From positions 1 through 27,742 of the forward strand of contig DASZSJ010000034.1 of NCBI GenBank assembly GCA_035548675.1: a stretch of 27,742 bases of DNA. The letters run 5' to 3'. Positions 6,607 to 13,549 of the stretch are shown here, piece by piece (the first letter of the stretch is position 1; every line of letters begins with the position of its first letter). The position numbers were made by a program, and so were the translations under genes. The stretch comes from VRUE01 sp035548675. GTDB taxonomy: Bacteria > Actinomycetota > Thermoleophilia > Solirubrobacterales > 70-9. Under the pieces are notes generated by a model. The model saw nothing but the letters and a program-made list of their open reading frames with translations, did not search any database and was not told where the DNA came from.

Positions 6607-7878
6607 TCAGATCAAGATGTAGCGGATCGCGATGTAGGCGGTGGCGAGGGCAACCGAGAGGATCGTCGCCGGCAGGCCGACCTTGAGGAACTCGAGGAAG
6701 CCGATCGGGGTGCCGGCGCGTTCGGCCATGCCGGCGGCGGCGACGTTTGCCGCCGCGGCGATCAGCGTCGCGTTGCCGCCGAAGCAGGCGCCCAGCGCCA
6801 GCGCCCACCAGTAGGCGTCGTCGCCCGTCGTCCCGGCGGCGCTCTGCAGCTCCTTGACGACCGGGATCATCGCCGTGGTGAAGGGGATGTTGTCGACCAC
6901 GGCCGAGCCGAGGGCGGCGACCCAGGCGATCCCGATCAGCTCCGCCGCGCGCTCGCCGCCGGTGACGTCCTTGACCGCGTCGGCGACGTGGCCGATCGCC
7001 CCCGTCGCCTCCAGCGCGCCGACCATGACGAAGAGGGCGATGAAGAAGAAGAGGGTCGCCCACTCGATGCTCGCGAGCGCCTGCTCCAGGTCGACCCTGG
7101 TGACGAGCAGGCCGACCGCGGCGCCGCTGAGGGCGACCGTCGCGGGCTCGACGTGCAGCGCCTGGTGGACGAAGAAGGCGAGCACGGTCAGGGCCAGGAC
7201 CGGGCCGGTGCGCTTCAGCTCCGGCCAGTCGCGGATCGAGGCGGCGGCGTCGAGCTCCATCACCGCCCGGCGGCTGCGCTCCTCGACCCGCAGGCGACCG
7301 CGGAAGGCGAGGTAGAGCAGGGGAATTACCACGGCGAAGGCGACCAGCACGATCGGCGCCAGGTTGAGGATGAAGGCGTTGAAGCTGAGGCCGCTGGCGC
7401 CGGCGATGATGATGTTGGGCGGGTCGCCGATCAGGGTCGCGGTGCCGCCGATGTTGGAGGCGATCACCTCGATGATCAGGAGCGGCACCGCCTCGACGTC
7501 GAGCGCGTCGGCGAGCAGGAAGGTGATCGGCGCGACGAGCAGGATCGTGGTCAGGTTGTCGAGGAAGGCCGAGAGCAGCGCCGTCGTCGCGGCCAGGCTC
7601 ATCGTCACCGCAAAGGAGCGCCCGCCCGAGAGCTGGCCGGCGCGGATCGCGACGAAGTCGTAGACGCCGGTCTGCTGGGTCAGGTAGACGAGGATCATCA
7701 TCCCGACCAGCAGCCCGATCGTGTTGAAGTCGACCGACTCGATCGCCTGCTCCTGGGAGTAGTCGCCGACGAAGAGGACGACGATCGCCGCGCCGAGCAG
7801 CGCCACGTTGGTGCGGTGCAGCTTCTCGGCAGCGACGACCGCGAGGACGATGAGGAAGGTTGCTACCGCGATTGCCAT
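6607..7878 (-). CDS. ArsB/NhaD-type anion or sodium/proton permease
   Basis: A 423-residue polytopic membrane protein of the ion transporter superfamily (ArsB, NhaD, CitM and P-protein relatives), with about 11 helices in two inverted halves. Each half has the re-entrant signature: DNLT (107-110) with GGTATLIGDPPN (144-155), and DNIPFT (329-334) with GGNATLIAAAAN (367-378). Family members carry arsenite, sodium in exchange for protons, or dicarboxylates, and sequence alone does not decide among them. There are no arsenic-resistance genes nearby. The GDPPN and loop pattern look closest to the P-protein/NhaD-like branch. The ATG at 7878 has AAGGG six bases upstream. It is the first gene of a two-gene unit with the CBS protein and is divergent from the small membrane protein at 8031. 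Confidence 0.9.
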   Translation of the reverse strand: MAIAVATFLIVLAVVAAEKLHRTNVALLGAAIVVLFVGDYSQEQAIESVDFNTIGLLVGMMILVYLTQQTGVYDFVAIRAGQLSGGRSFAVTMSLAATTALLSAFLDNLTTILLVAPITFLLADALDVEAVPLLIIEVIASNIGGTATLIGDPPNIIIAGASGLSFNAFILNLAPIVLVAFAVVIPLLYLAFRGRLRVEERSRRAVMELDAAASIRDWPELKRTGPVLALTVLAFFVHQALHVEPATVALSGAAVGLLVTRVDLEQALASIEWATLFFFIALFVMVGALEATGAIGHVADAVKDVTGGERAAELIGIAWVAALGSAVVDNIPFTTAMIPVVKELQSAAGTTGDDAYWWALALGACFGGNATLIAAAANVAAAGMAERAGTPIGFLEFLKVGLPATILSVALATAYIAIRYILI

Positions 7879-7933
7879 GAATGCCCTTCGGGGTCGACGA
7901 AATGCGTTGCCGACCAGGCTTCCCGGCTCACCG

Positions 7934-7943
7934 CGGTTAACCG
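7934..7943. promoter_or_regulatory. CGGTTAACCG palindrome in a divergent promoter region
   Basis: A perfect 10-bp palindrome, followed six bases later by a half-site-like CGGTT. It lies 56 bases upstream of the permease start and about 90 bases before the small divergent gene. It is a possible operator, but a palindrome this short could occur by chance. Confidence 0.3.
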
Positions 7944-8020
7944 TAGCGGTTGGCGTGGCGGCAGCGCCCTCCGGACCGCCGAGCGCCCGCGCTCCAGCCA
8001 GGCAACGGAAGTGTTCTGTC

Positions 8021-8029
8021 TGCTAAACT
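8021..8029 (+). promoter_or_regulatory. Extended -10 promoter element for the small membrane protein
   Basis: TGCTAAACT matches the extended -10 pattern TGnTAnnnT. It ends one base before the ATG at 8031 and ten bases before the ATG at 8040. A transcript from it would begin close to the second ATG, suggesting leaderless translation from 8040. I see no convincing -35 box, which extended -10 promoters can do without. Confidence 0.4.
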
Positions 8030-8030
8030 T

Positions 8031-8219
8031 ATGCGCTGCATGGAGACTTGGGAGGAAGCACGAATAAACCGCCTCGAGGATCGCGTCGATCGGATCGAGC
8101 GCAAGGAATGGGAACGCCGCGACTTCATCCTGCGCTTGATGATGCACGGCCTGACCGCGATCACGGTCGCGATCAGCATCGCCTCGATCGTCCTCAGCAT
8201 CCTCCGCGTCGCGCACTGA
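8031..8219 (+). CDS. Small coiled-coil, single-pass membrane protein
   Basis: A 62-residue protein from ATG 8031, or 59 from ATG 8040. Residues about 5-38 are a charged amphipathic helix, WEEARINRLEDRVDRIERKE, with heptad-like Leu/Val/Ile spacing. One hydrophobic helix follows (GLTAITVAISIASIVLSIL, about 41-59), and the chain ends just after it (RVAH). The design, a cytoplasmic coiled coil on a membrane anchor, recalls small oligomeric membrane proteins of unknown function in high-GC actinomycetes. The likely promoter placement favours the 8040 start. It is divergent from the permease and convergent with the winged-helix regulator. No function can be assigned. Confidence 0.7.
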   Translation: MRCMETWEEARINRLEDRVDRIERKEWERRDFILRLMMHGLTAITVAISIASIVLSILRVAH

Positions 8220-8331
8220 CCCAGTTCGGCTGGGGGCTTCGTGGCAGGTGGCGCTCCCCGCGCCTGAGGACGACGCTCCGCGAAGTGTGTCCGGCGCCGC
8301 CAGGCGTGCGCGGGGGTTTTGAGACAGCCGC

Positions 8332-8790
8332 TTAGCCGAGTGCCGGTGCCAGCGGTCCGTCGGGCGTTGGCACCAGCGGCACCCGCAGGCCTTCGCCGTG
8401 GGGCTCCAGCTCGCCGGAATGCTTGAGGCGGTTGACCGTCGCCGAGACGATGGTGCGCTTGATTCCGGTCCGTTCGGCGATCTCGGGGGCGGTGATCCCG
8501 GGGTGCTCGAGGACCGTCTCGATGATCAGCCGTTTGTTCGCACCCTGCGGAGCGCGACCGTCGCGCCCCGGCTTGGTGCCGCGACGGCCACGCCGCAGCA
8601 GCGGCTGCGGCGTGGGGGCGCCGAGGCCGGCCCGGGAGAGCAGCTCGGCGAGCTCGTCGCGATCTGAGTTGCCGCCGGTGTCGATCAGGCTGAGGATCGC
8701 CTGCAACTGCTCGAGCTCGGAAATCACCGGGCGCAGTTCGCGGATGCGCGATTCGACGGTCTGGCGAATTTGCTCGACGGCGGGACTCAT
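8332..8790 (-). CDS. Winged-helix regulator with N-terminal coiled coil
   Basis: A 152-residue protein. Residues 1-36 form a helical, coiled-coil-like segment (VEQIRQTVESRIRELRPVI), followed by a second helix (DRDELAELLSRAG). A very basic linker follows (LLRRGRRGTKPGRDGR, 65-79). A winged helix-turn-helix occupies about 85-138 (ANKRLIIETVLEHPGITAPE, then ERTGIKRTIVSATVNRL), with MarR-like topology. It is probably a DNA-binding protein that dimerises through its N-terminus. I do not recognise a named family and see no ligand pocket. The ATG at 8790 was chosen over a TTG at 8838 because the recognisable helix starts just after it. The last codons Pro-Thr-Pro-Asp-Gly-Pro form a short flexible tail. 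No obvious target gene sits beside it. Confidence 0.75.
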   Translation of the reverse strand: MSPAVEQIRQTVESRIRELRPVISELEQLQAILSLIDTGGNSDRDELAELLSRAGLGAPTPQPLLRRGRRGTKPGRDGRAPQGANKRLIIETVLEHPGITAPEIAERTGIKRTIVSATVNRLKHSGELEPHGEGLRVPLVPTPDGPLAPALG

Positions 8791-8863
8791 GCGACTGCTT
8801 ACCGTGAGTATGAGGCATAACTCGGCAGAACGCTTCAAGAGTTAACGAGATGGATACAGGATT

Positions 8864-8878
8864 TGCGGAGAATCCGCA
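8864..8878. terminator. Short hairpin after the sigma-partner gene
   Basis: TGCGGA-GAA-TCCGCA forms a 6-bp stem with a 3-base loop, 21 bases beyond the stop of the membrane protein gene on the minus strand. There is no T-run. It is a weak candidate terminator for the ftsH-sigma unit. Confidence 0.3.
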
Positions 8879-8898
8879 CCGGGGTTGCTTCTGGCGAG

Positions 8899-9684
8899 CT
8901 AGCGGAGGGTCCGCTGCGCTCGGTCCTCGATCGTCCGCGCGCAGGCGGGGCCGATCGGACCGAGACTGCAGTCGAGGACGCTGCGCCCGGTCCGCTCGCC
9001 GGCGCGATCGAGGCCGCTCACCCGCACGGGGCGAAAGCGCTCGCCGTCACCCAGGGAGGCGACGAACCAGCGGGTTCCGTCGGGAACGCCGGCCGCCGCA
9101 GCGGCATTCGTCCCGCCTGGCGAGGTTCTGGTCTCGATGCGGTGGCTCCCGGAGTGAACGAGCACCGAGACGACGGCCGGCCCGGTGAGCCCGAAGGCGA
9201 GTCGACCGCGCTCGCCGACGACGCTTGACACCAGCAGCCCGTCGTTCGCGAGCGAGGGACCGCAGGCGCTGGCGGGGTCGCCGTCGGCAACGAGGAGGAC
9301 GCACTCCCTGTCCTTGTCGCGGTAGGCGAAGATCTGCCAGCCCTGACTGGCGCTGTGCGCAAGGCGTGCCGGGTCGGTGTGGGCCGGCGGCGCGTCGTTC
9401 TGGCCGAAGCGTGCCGCCACCGCGACGCCACCAACCAAGCAAAGCAGCGCCAGCACCGTCGCCGTGCGGCGCGCGATGCGGCGCGAACGGCCGCTGCGCC
9501 GTGACGACGAGGCGAACCTGGGCGGCTGTTCTGCGTGATCGCCGCGCCGGGCGCGGGGAGCCGCCGGACGGGCGCGGGGAGTCGGGTCCTCCGTCGCGGC
9601 GATCTCGGTGGCGAGGGCGAGGAACTCCTCGCGCAACTCATCGAGGATCGGCAGGTCCGAGCGCGGGGCGGTGCTCACGGGCAT
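8899..9684 (-). CDS. Single-pass membrane protein, probable ECF sigma partner
   Basis: A 261-residue protein. The cytoplasmic N-terminal part (1-72) has a short acidic helix (LPILDELREEFLALATEIAA) and an Arg/Pro-rich linker. One membrane helix lies at about 74-91 (TATVLALLCLVGGVAVAA), and about 170 residues lie outside with two pairs of cysteines. The gene overlaps the end of the sigma gene by ten bases, the usual coupling of an ECF sigma factor to its anti-sigma or membrane partner. It has no zinc-finger (HxxxCxxC) anti-sigma motif, so the sigma-binding part would have to be the short N-terminal helix. This layout is common in Thermoleophilia as far as I recall, but function is inferred from position and topology only. 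The ATG at 9684 fixes the N-terminus; longer in-frame extension is just sequence antisense-free within the sigma gene. Confidence 0.75.
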   Translation of the reverse strand: MPVSTAPRSDLPILDELREEFLALATEIAATEDPTPRARPAAPRARRGDHAEQPPRFASSSRRSGRSRRIARRTATVLALLCLVGGVAVAARFGQNDAPPAHTDPARLAHSASQGWQIFAYRDKDRECVLLVADGDPASACGPSLANDGLLVSSVVGERGRLAFGLTGPAVVSVLVHSGSHRIETRTSPGGTNAAAAAGVPDGTRWFVASLGDGERFRPVRVSGLDRAGERTGRSVLDCSLGPIGPACARTIEDRAQRTLR

Positions 9685-10223
9685 TCCCCTTCCTCGCGCT
9701 CGAAGTCGCGTTTCAGCATCGTGCGCAACTCGCGCATCGCGCGCGTTACCCGCGTTCGCGTTCCCGAGGCGGTTATCCCCAGCCGGTCGGCGATCTCTTT
9801 GTAAGAGAGCCCGTCGACGACCCGTAAGCGGACCGCCTCGCGTTGGTCGGGGGGGAGCTTGTCGAGGCTGCGGGCGACGGCAGCCCGCAGGTTCTCGCTG
9901 GAGGCGAGCTCCTCGATCCGTTCGATCTCGCGGTCGGTCAGGGCCCGTCGGTCGCGCCCCAGGCGTCGCGCGTTGCGCAGGGCGACCTCGTCCCGCCGTT
10001 CGTGTTCGCGCAGCACGCTTTGGGCGATCGACCAGAGCCAACCCGAGAGCTGCTTCTCGCCCATGCCGCGGAACTGCTCGTGCCGTTCGAGCGCCAGGGT
10101 GAAGGTGTCGGCCATCAGGTCGACCGCCAGCTCGGGATCGTCGACGCGACGCTGAAAGAAGGCCAGGAGCCCTTTGGCGTTGCGATCGTAGAGACGCTTG
10201 AGCGCGTCGTACGCCTCGCTCAT
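9675..10223 (-). CDS. ECF-type sigma-70 family RNA polymerase sigma factor
   Basis: A 182-residue sigma factor with the two ECF domains. Region 2 spans about residues 12-76 (LYDRNAKGLLAFFQRRV, then DPELAVDLMADTFTLAL and GWLWSIAQSVLREH), binding core polymerase and the -10 element. Region 4 spans about 113-172, with LDKLPPDQREAVRLRVVDGL and the helix-turn-helix SYKEIADRLGITASGTRTRV that reads the -35 element. The start at 10223 has GGAG four bases upstream; an in-frame codon at 10268 lies in the leader and lacks homology. It follows ftsH by 49 bases and overlaps the membrane protein gene by ten. It is most likely held inactive by that partner until an envelope signal arrives; this is inference. 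Confidence 0.93.
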   Translation of the reverse strand: MSEAYDALKRLYDRNAKGLLAFFQRRVDDPELAVDLMADTFTLALERHEQFRGMGEKQLSGWLWSIAQSVLREHERRDEVALRNARRLGRDRRALTDREIERIEELASSENLRAAVARSLDKLPPDQREAVRLRVVDGLSYKEIADRLGITASGTRTRVTRAMRELRTMLKRDFEREEGECP

Positions 10224-10254
10224 TGGCTCCGTCGCCGGAGGCCCGGCAAGCGCC

Positions 10255-10268
10255 GTGCCTCCCGGCAC
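10255..10268. promoter_or_regulatory. Small hairpin between ftsH and the sigma gene
   Basis: GTGCC-TCCC-GGCAC (5-bp stem, 4-base loop) lies in the 49-base spacer between the ftsH stop and the sigma start. It could stabilise or attenuate the message so that the sigma factor is made at a different level from FtsH. The evidence is only the hairpin itself. Confidence 0.3.
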
Positions 10269-10272
10269 CTAC

Positions 10273-12249
10273 TCACGTCTCCAGTTCGCGTGTGGGCTCG
10301 CGCTCCGGCAGGGGAATCTGGAACATGTCGATTTCCGCGACGGTCGAGAGCACCGCGTCGAGGGCGTGGCCGGAGAGCGTCTCGTGCTCGAGCAGGGCGC
10401 TGGCGGTCTCCTGCAGCGCGGCCTCGTTCGCGCGCAGCACGTGCAGGGCCCGCGCCTTGGCCTCCTCGACGATGCGCTCGGTCTCTTCGTCGATGATGTC
10501 GAGTGTGTGGGGGCCGATCGAACCGAGGTCCTGCAACGAGGCGCCGAGGAAGACCTCGCCGCCCGCCTCGCCGATCGTCACCGAGCCCAGGCGCGGGCTC
10601 ATCCCGTAGCTGGTGACCATCTGGCGCGCCAGTTTGGTTGCCGCGTGGAGGTCGTCGGCGGAACCGGTCGAGCCCTCGCCGAACTCGGTCCACTCGGCCG
10701 CGGTGCCGGCGACGATCGCGACCAGGTGGCGCTCGAGGTCGGACTGGGCGTGCATCACCGCGTCGCGGTCGGTGAGCATGTGGGCGGCGGTGCCGAGCTG
10801 GCGGCCGCGGGCGACGATCGAGAGCTTCTGCGCGCTGACCACCTGGCCGATCGCGCGCGTGGCGACCGCGTGCCCGGACTCGTGGATCGCGATCCGCCAG
10901 CGCTCCTCCTCGCTGAGCACGTGTGACTTCTTCGCCGGGCCGGCGACGACCCGGTCGATCGCCTCCTCGAGGGTCGCCTGGTCGATGCCGTCGGAGCCCT
11001 CGCGCACGCTGAGCAGCGCGGCCTCGTTGATCAGGTTGGCCAGCTCGGCGCCGGAGAAGCCCGGGCAGAGTTTGGCGATTTCCGAGAGGTCGACGCCGTC
11101 GGCGAAGGTGCGGCCCTTGGCGTGCAGCTCGAGGATTTCGTAGCGGCCGTGCACGTCGGGCACGTCGACCGTGACTTGGCGGTCGAAGCGGCCGGGGCGC
11201 AGCAGGGCCGGGTCGAGGATGTCGGGCCGGTTTGTCGCTCCCATCACGCAGATGCCGGCGTCGCCAGCGAAGCCGTCCATCTCGACCAGCAGCTGGTTGA
11301 GCGTCTGCTCGCGCTCGTCGTTGCCCTGGCCGACGCCGGCGCCGCGCTTGCGCCCGGCGGCGTCGAGCTCGTCGATGAAGACGATTGCCGGCGCCGCCTT
11401 GCGGGCCTTGGCGAAGAGGTCGCGGATGCGGGCCGCTCCCACCCCGACCAGCGACTCGACGAACTCGGCACCGGAGGCGCTGAAGAAGGCGGCGTCGGCC
11501 TCGCCGGCGGTCGCCCGCGCCAAGAGTGTCTTGCCCGTGCCAGGGGGCCCGACGAGCAGCACGCCCTTCGGCGCGGCGGCGCCCATCTCGGTGTATTTGG
11601 TCGGGTTCTCGAGGAAGTCGCGGATCTCGCGCAGCTCGGCCACCGCTTCGCCGGCGCCGGCGACCGAGTCGAAGGTGATCGGGGCTTTCTCGCCCCGCTT
11701 CCTTTTCTTGCCTTTGCCGCGGAAGGCGGAGAAGGCGCCGATGCCGCCGGAGCCGTCGCCCGTCTGACGCATGAAGAAGGCGAAGAGGCAGACGAGCAGC
11801 AGGATCGGCAGCAGGAACTGGACGACGATCACCCGCTCGGACTTGCCCGACTGCGGGTTGACCTGGACCTTGGCTCCACCTTTGCTGAGCGCCTGGAGGA
11901 TTTCCTGGGTGCCGCCGCCCGAGGCCGGGTAGTCGGCGTAGAGCTCGATCCCGGTGTCCGTCGTCGCGACGACCTGGTTGTCGTAGTCGAGTAGTTCCGC
12001 CGTGCGCAGGCGCTGGGCGCTGCCGAGCTGGTTGATCGTCGAGATCGGCACCTTTTGCCCGCTGCCCTCGGAGCTGAGCGAGCCGAGCAGGGAGAAGAAG
12101 AGGATCAGCAAGACGACTGAGGCGAAGAGCAGGAAGGTTGAGAGCGGATCCCGCGCGAGAAAGCGGCCGATTGGCGCGAGGACAGCGCGAGCATCCTCGC
12201 CGAGCGAGCGCTTGCCGCGTTTCGAGGACGCTAGGCGGGGGTTGGACAT
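10273..12249 (-). CDS. ftsH: ATP-dependent zinc metalloprotease FtsH
   Basis: A 658-residue membrane AAA protease that extracts and degrades membrane and regulatory proteins. The order is: cytoplasmic tail; membrane helix 1 (about 36-56); a small external domain (57-137); helix 2 (about 138-160); AAA domain with Walker A GPPGTGKT (234-241), Walker B VFIDELD (290-296) and second region of homology GATNRPDILDP...RPGRFDR (338-357); then the protease domain with zinc motif HESGH (456-460) and third ligand Asp533 in STGSADDLHAAT. All catalytic residues are present. One oddity is the pore loop, which reads LVG (267-269) where E. coli and most FtsH have FVG. The ATG at 12249 follows GGAGG at a rather long 11-base spacing. 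It is followed by an ECF sigma gene. Confidence 0.96.
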   Translation of the reverse strand: MSNPRLASSKRGKRSLGEDARAVLAPIGRFLARDPLSTFLLFASVVLLILFFSLLGSLSSEGSGQKVPISTINQLGSAQRLRTAELLDYDNQVVATTDTGIELYADYPASGGGTQEILQALSKGGAKVQVNPQSGKSERVIVVQFLLPILLLVCLFAFFMRQTGDGSGGIGAFSAFRGKGKKRKRGEKAPITFDSVAGAGEAVAELREIRDFLENPTKYTEMGAAAPKGVLLVGPPGTGKTLLARATAGEADAAFFSASGAEFVESLVGVGAARIRDLFAKARKAAPAIVFIDELDAAGRKRGAGVGQGNDEREQTLNQLLVEMDGFAGDAGICVMGATNRPDILDPALLRPGRFDRQVTVDVPDVHGRYEILELHAKGRTFADGVDLSEIAKLCPGFSGAELANLINEAALLSVREGSDGIDQATLEEAIDRVVAGPAKKSHVLSEEERWRIAIHESGHAVATRAIGQVVSAQKLSIVARGRQLGTAAHMLTDRDAVMHAQSDLERHLVAIVAGTAAEWTEFGEGSTGSADDLHAATKLARQMVTSYGMSPRLGSVTIGEAGGEVFLGASLQDLGSIGPHTLDIIDEETERIVEEAKARALHVLRANEAALQETASALLEHETLSGHALDAVLSTVAEIDMFQIPLPEREPTRELET

Positions 12250-12363
12250 GAAGAGAGAGGCCTCCTTGATCACACGGGTCAGGCACCTGGGGCGCCCCAC
12301 CTTCGTCGCTGGACACGGCCTGCGTGTAAACAGATTGATAACTCGTAAACCGAGTCGGGAAGC

Positions 12364-13359
12364 TCAGTGGCGCTCGACTCGATCCGCCAGTCGCTCCAGC
12401 CTCGCGGCTCGGGTGGCGCCGGAGAGGAGCAGCGCGGGTAGCGAGCCGCTTGCCGCGCCGAACGGCTCGCGACCGGCGCGACGCTGCTGCACGCGCCAGC
12501 TCCGGTCCGCGAGCAACTGGTCGACGATCCGTCGCAGCTTTGCCGCCCGCGCCGCCGGCAGTCCCGGGAGGGCGACGAGCGCGACCCACGTGCGCGGTAC
12601 CCGCCCTGCGACGGGCCAGGCCAGCCGGCGGAGGTTAGCTCCCGCGAGCAGAGCGCCGCGGGTGATCAGGGCCGTCTCGGCGGTTCCCTCGCCGACCGCC
12701 CGCCCCGCCTCCTCGCCGGAGCCGAAGATGCGGAAGCGGGCCTCGCCGTCGACGCCGGCACGCTCGACCAGGGCGGCCAACTGCACGCGCGACCAGCTGT
12801 CGTCGGCGATCGCGAAGAGGCGGTCCCAGGGAGCGCTGCGCATCGCTTCGAGCAGGTCAGTCGTACCGTCAATCTGAGCTTGAGGATTGACGGCGACGAC
12901 GAGACGGTCGGCGGTCAGTGCCCGGATCGGCGTCGAGCGGCGCAGCAGCGCCTGCGCCAGGACGGCCTGCTCAGCTGCACCCGGGACGAGGTGGTCGAGA
13001 CGGTCGTGGGCGAGGTCGGCGAGGGTGGAGTTGGTCAGGACCAGGAGGTCGGCGCTGCGCCGCCGCCGCGGCTGCGAGAGGAATTCGGCGACGGCGTGCG
13101 AGGAACCACCGTCAAGGCGCTTGACCACGGTGCTGTGGCCGCTGAGCTCGAACCCAGCCGCGGCTTGGCGGGCAACGATCTCCGCTTCGCCCCCCGCCTC
13201 CGGGCCGGTGATCCAGAGCGTCAGCTGGGGCGCTTGCACCGCCGCCGCGCCGCGCTGGGCAAAGAAGGGCGAGCGGGCGAAATCAGCCGCGACGTAGCAG
13301 ACGAGCAGCACGAGAATCGCGATCCAAAGCGTTCTTCCGAGCGTCGACTCCTGCTGCAT
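12364..13359 (-). CDS. Membrane-anchored periplasmic binding-like protein (TctC-like)
   Basis: A 331-residue protein with an uncleaved-looking N-terminal membrane anchor (TLWIAILVLLVCYVAADF, about 9-26) and a soluble domain outside. The fold pattern resembles type 2 periplasmic binding proteins of the TctC/BUG sort. LLVLTNSTLADLAH corresponds to the first ligand loop, and ALTADRLVVAVNPQ precedes the hinge. WDRLFAIADDSWSRVQLAAL is a helix-strand unit, and the end (VPRTWVALVALPGLPAARAA) matches the C-terminal segment of TctC. TctC proteins normally deliver carboxylates to a TctAB permease, but none is present here. Similarity is weak and read by eye, so another binding-protein branch is possible. 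There is no Shine-Dalgarno before the ATG at 13359. The ftsH start is 114 bases downstream on the same strand, so cotranscription is possible. Confidence 0.55.
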   Translation of the reverse strand: MQQESTLGRTLWIAILVLLVCYVAADFARSPFFAQRGAAAVQAPQLTLWITGPEAGGEAEIVARQAAAGFELSGHSTVVKRLDGGSSHAVAEFLSQPRRRRSADLLVLTNSTLADLAHDRLDHLVPGAAEQAVLAQALLRRSTPIRALTADRLVVAVNPQAQIDGTTDLLEAMRSAPWDRLFAIADDSWSRVQLAALVERAGVDGEARFRIFGSGEEAGRAVGEGTAETALITRGALLAGANLRRLAWPVAGRVPRTWVALVALPGLPAARAAKLRRIVDQLLADRSWRVQQRRAGREPFGAASGSLPALLLSGATRAARLERLADRVERH

Positions 13360-13549
13360 TGCGTCAGCTTAGGAGCTCCAAATCGGCGCCGGATTGCCTT
13401 CTTGTGAACCAAATCCTGACCATTTCGTTTTCACTCAATTATCCCTAAGTTATCGATCTGTTCACATTCGGTATGGGAGGAGTCGGGAGCATCGCTGCCC
13501 GAACCCCGCGGATCGGCCGCGGGGACCAGTCAATACAAGGAGGAAACCA
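13360..13549 (+). promoter_or_regulatory. AT-rich divergent promoter region and leader of the PstS-like gene
   Basis: These 190 bases separate two divergent genes. The stretch 13410-13480 is unusually AT-rich and must hold the promoter, though no clear -35/-10 pair stands out. GTTCACATTCG (13460-13470) partly resembles the GTTCAC unit of actinobacterial PHO boxes. A strong 8-bp hairpin, CCCCGCGG-ATCGG-CCGCGGGG (13504-13524), lies in the leader. An ideal AAGGAGG (13537-13543) sits six bases before the ATG. The hairpin plus strong ribosome site suggests a stable, well-translated message. Confidence 0.5.

Noticed and set aside
5531..6622. A 363-codon plus-strand frame as one intact gene
   Set aside because: Only its first 65 or so codons show ATPase similarity; the rest crosses a palindrome and runs antisense to the CBS gene and into the permease.
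6607..7878. A specific arsenite exporter (ArsB) call for the permease
   Set aside because: The signature motifs are shared by the whole ion transporter superfamily, and no arsR, arsC or arsenic-linked gene is present.
10220..12589. A 789-codon minus-strand frame over ftsH
   Set aside because: Same-strand shadow of ftsH in another frame, with low-complexity Arg/Pro/Gly sequence and no motifs.
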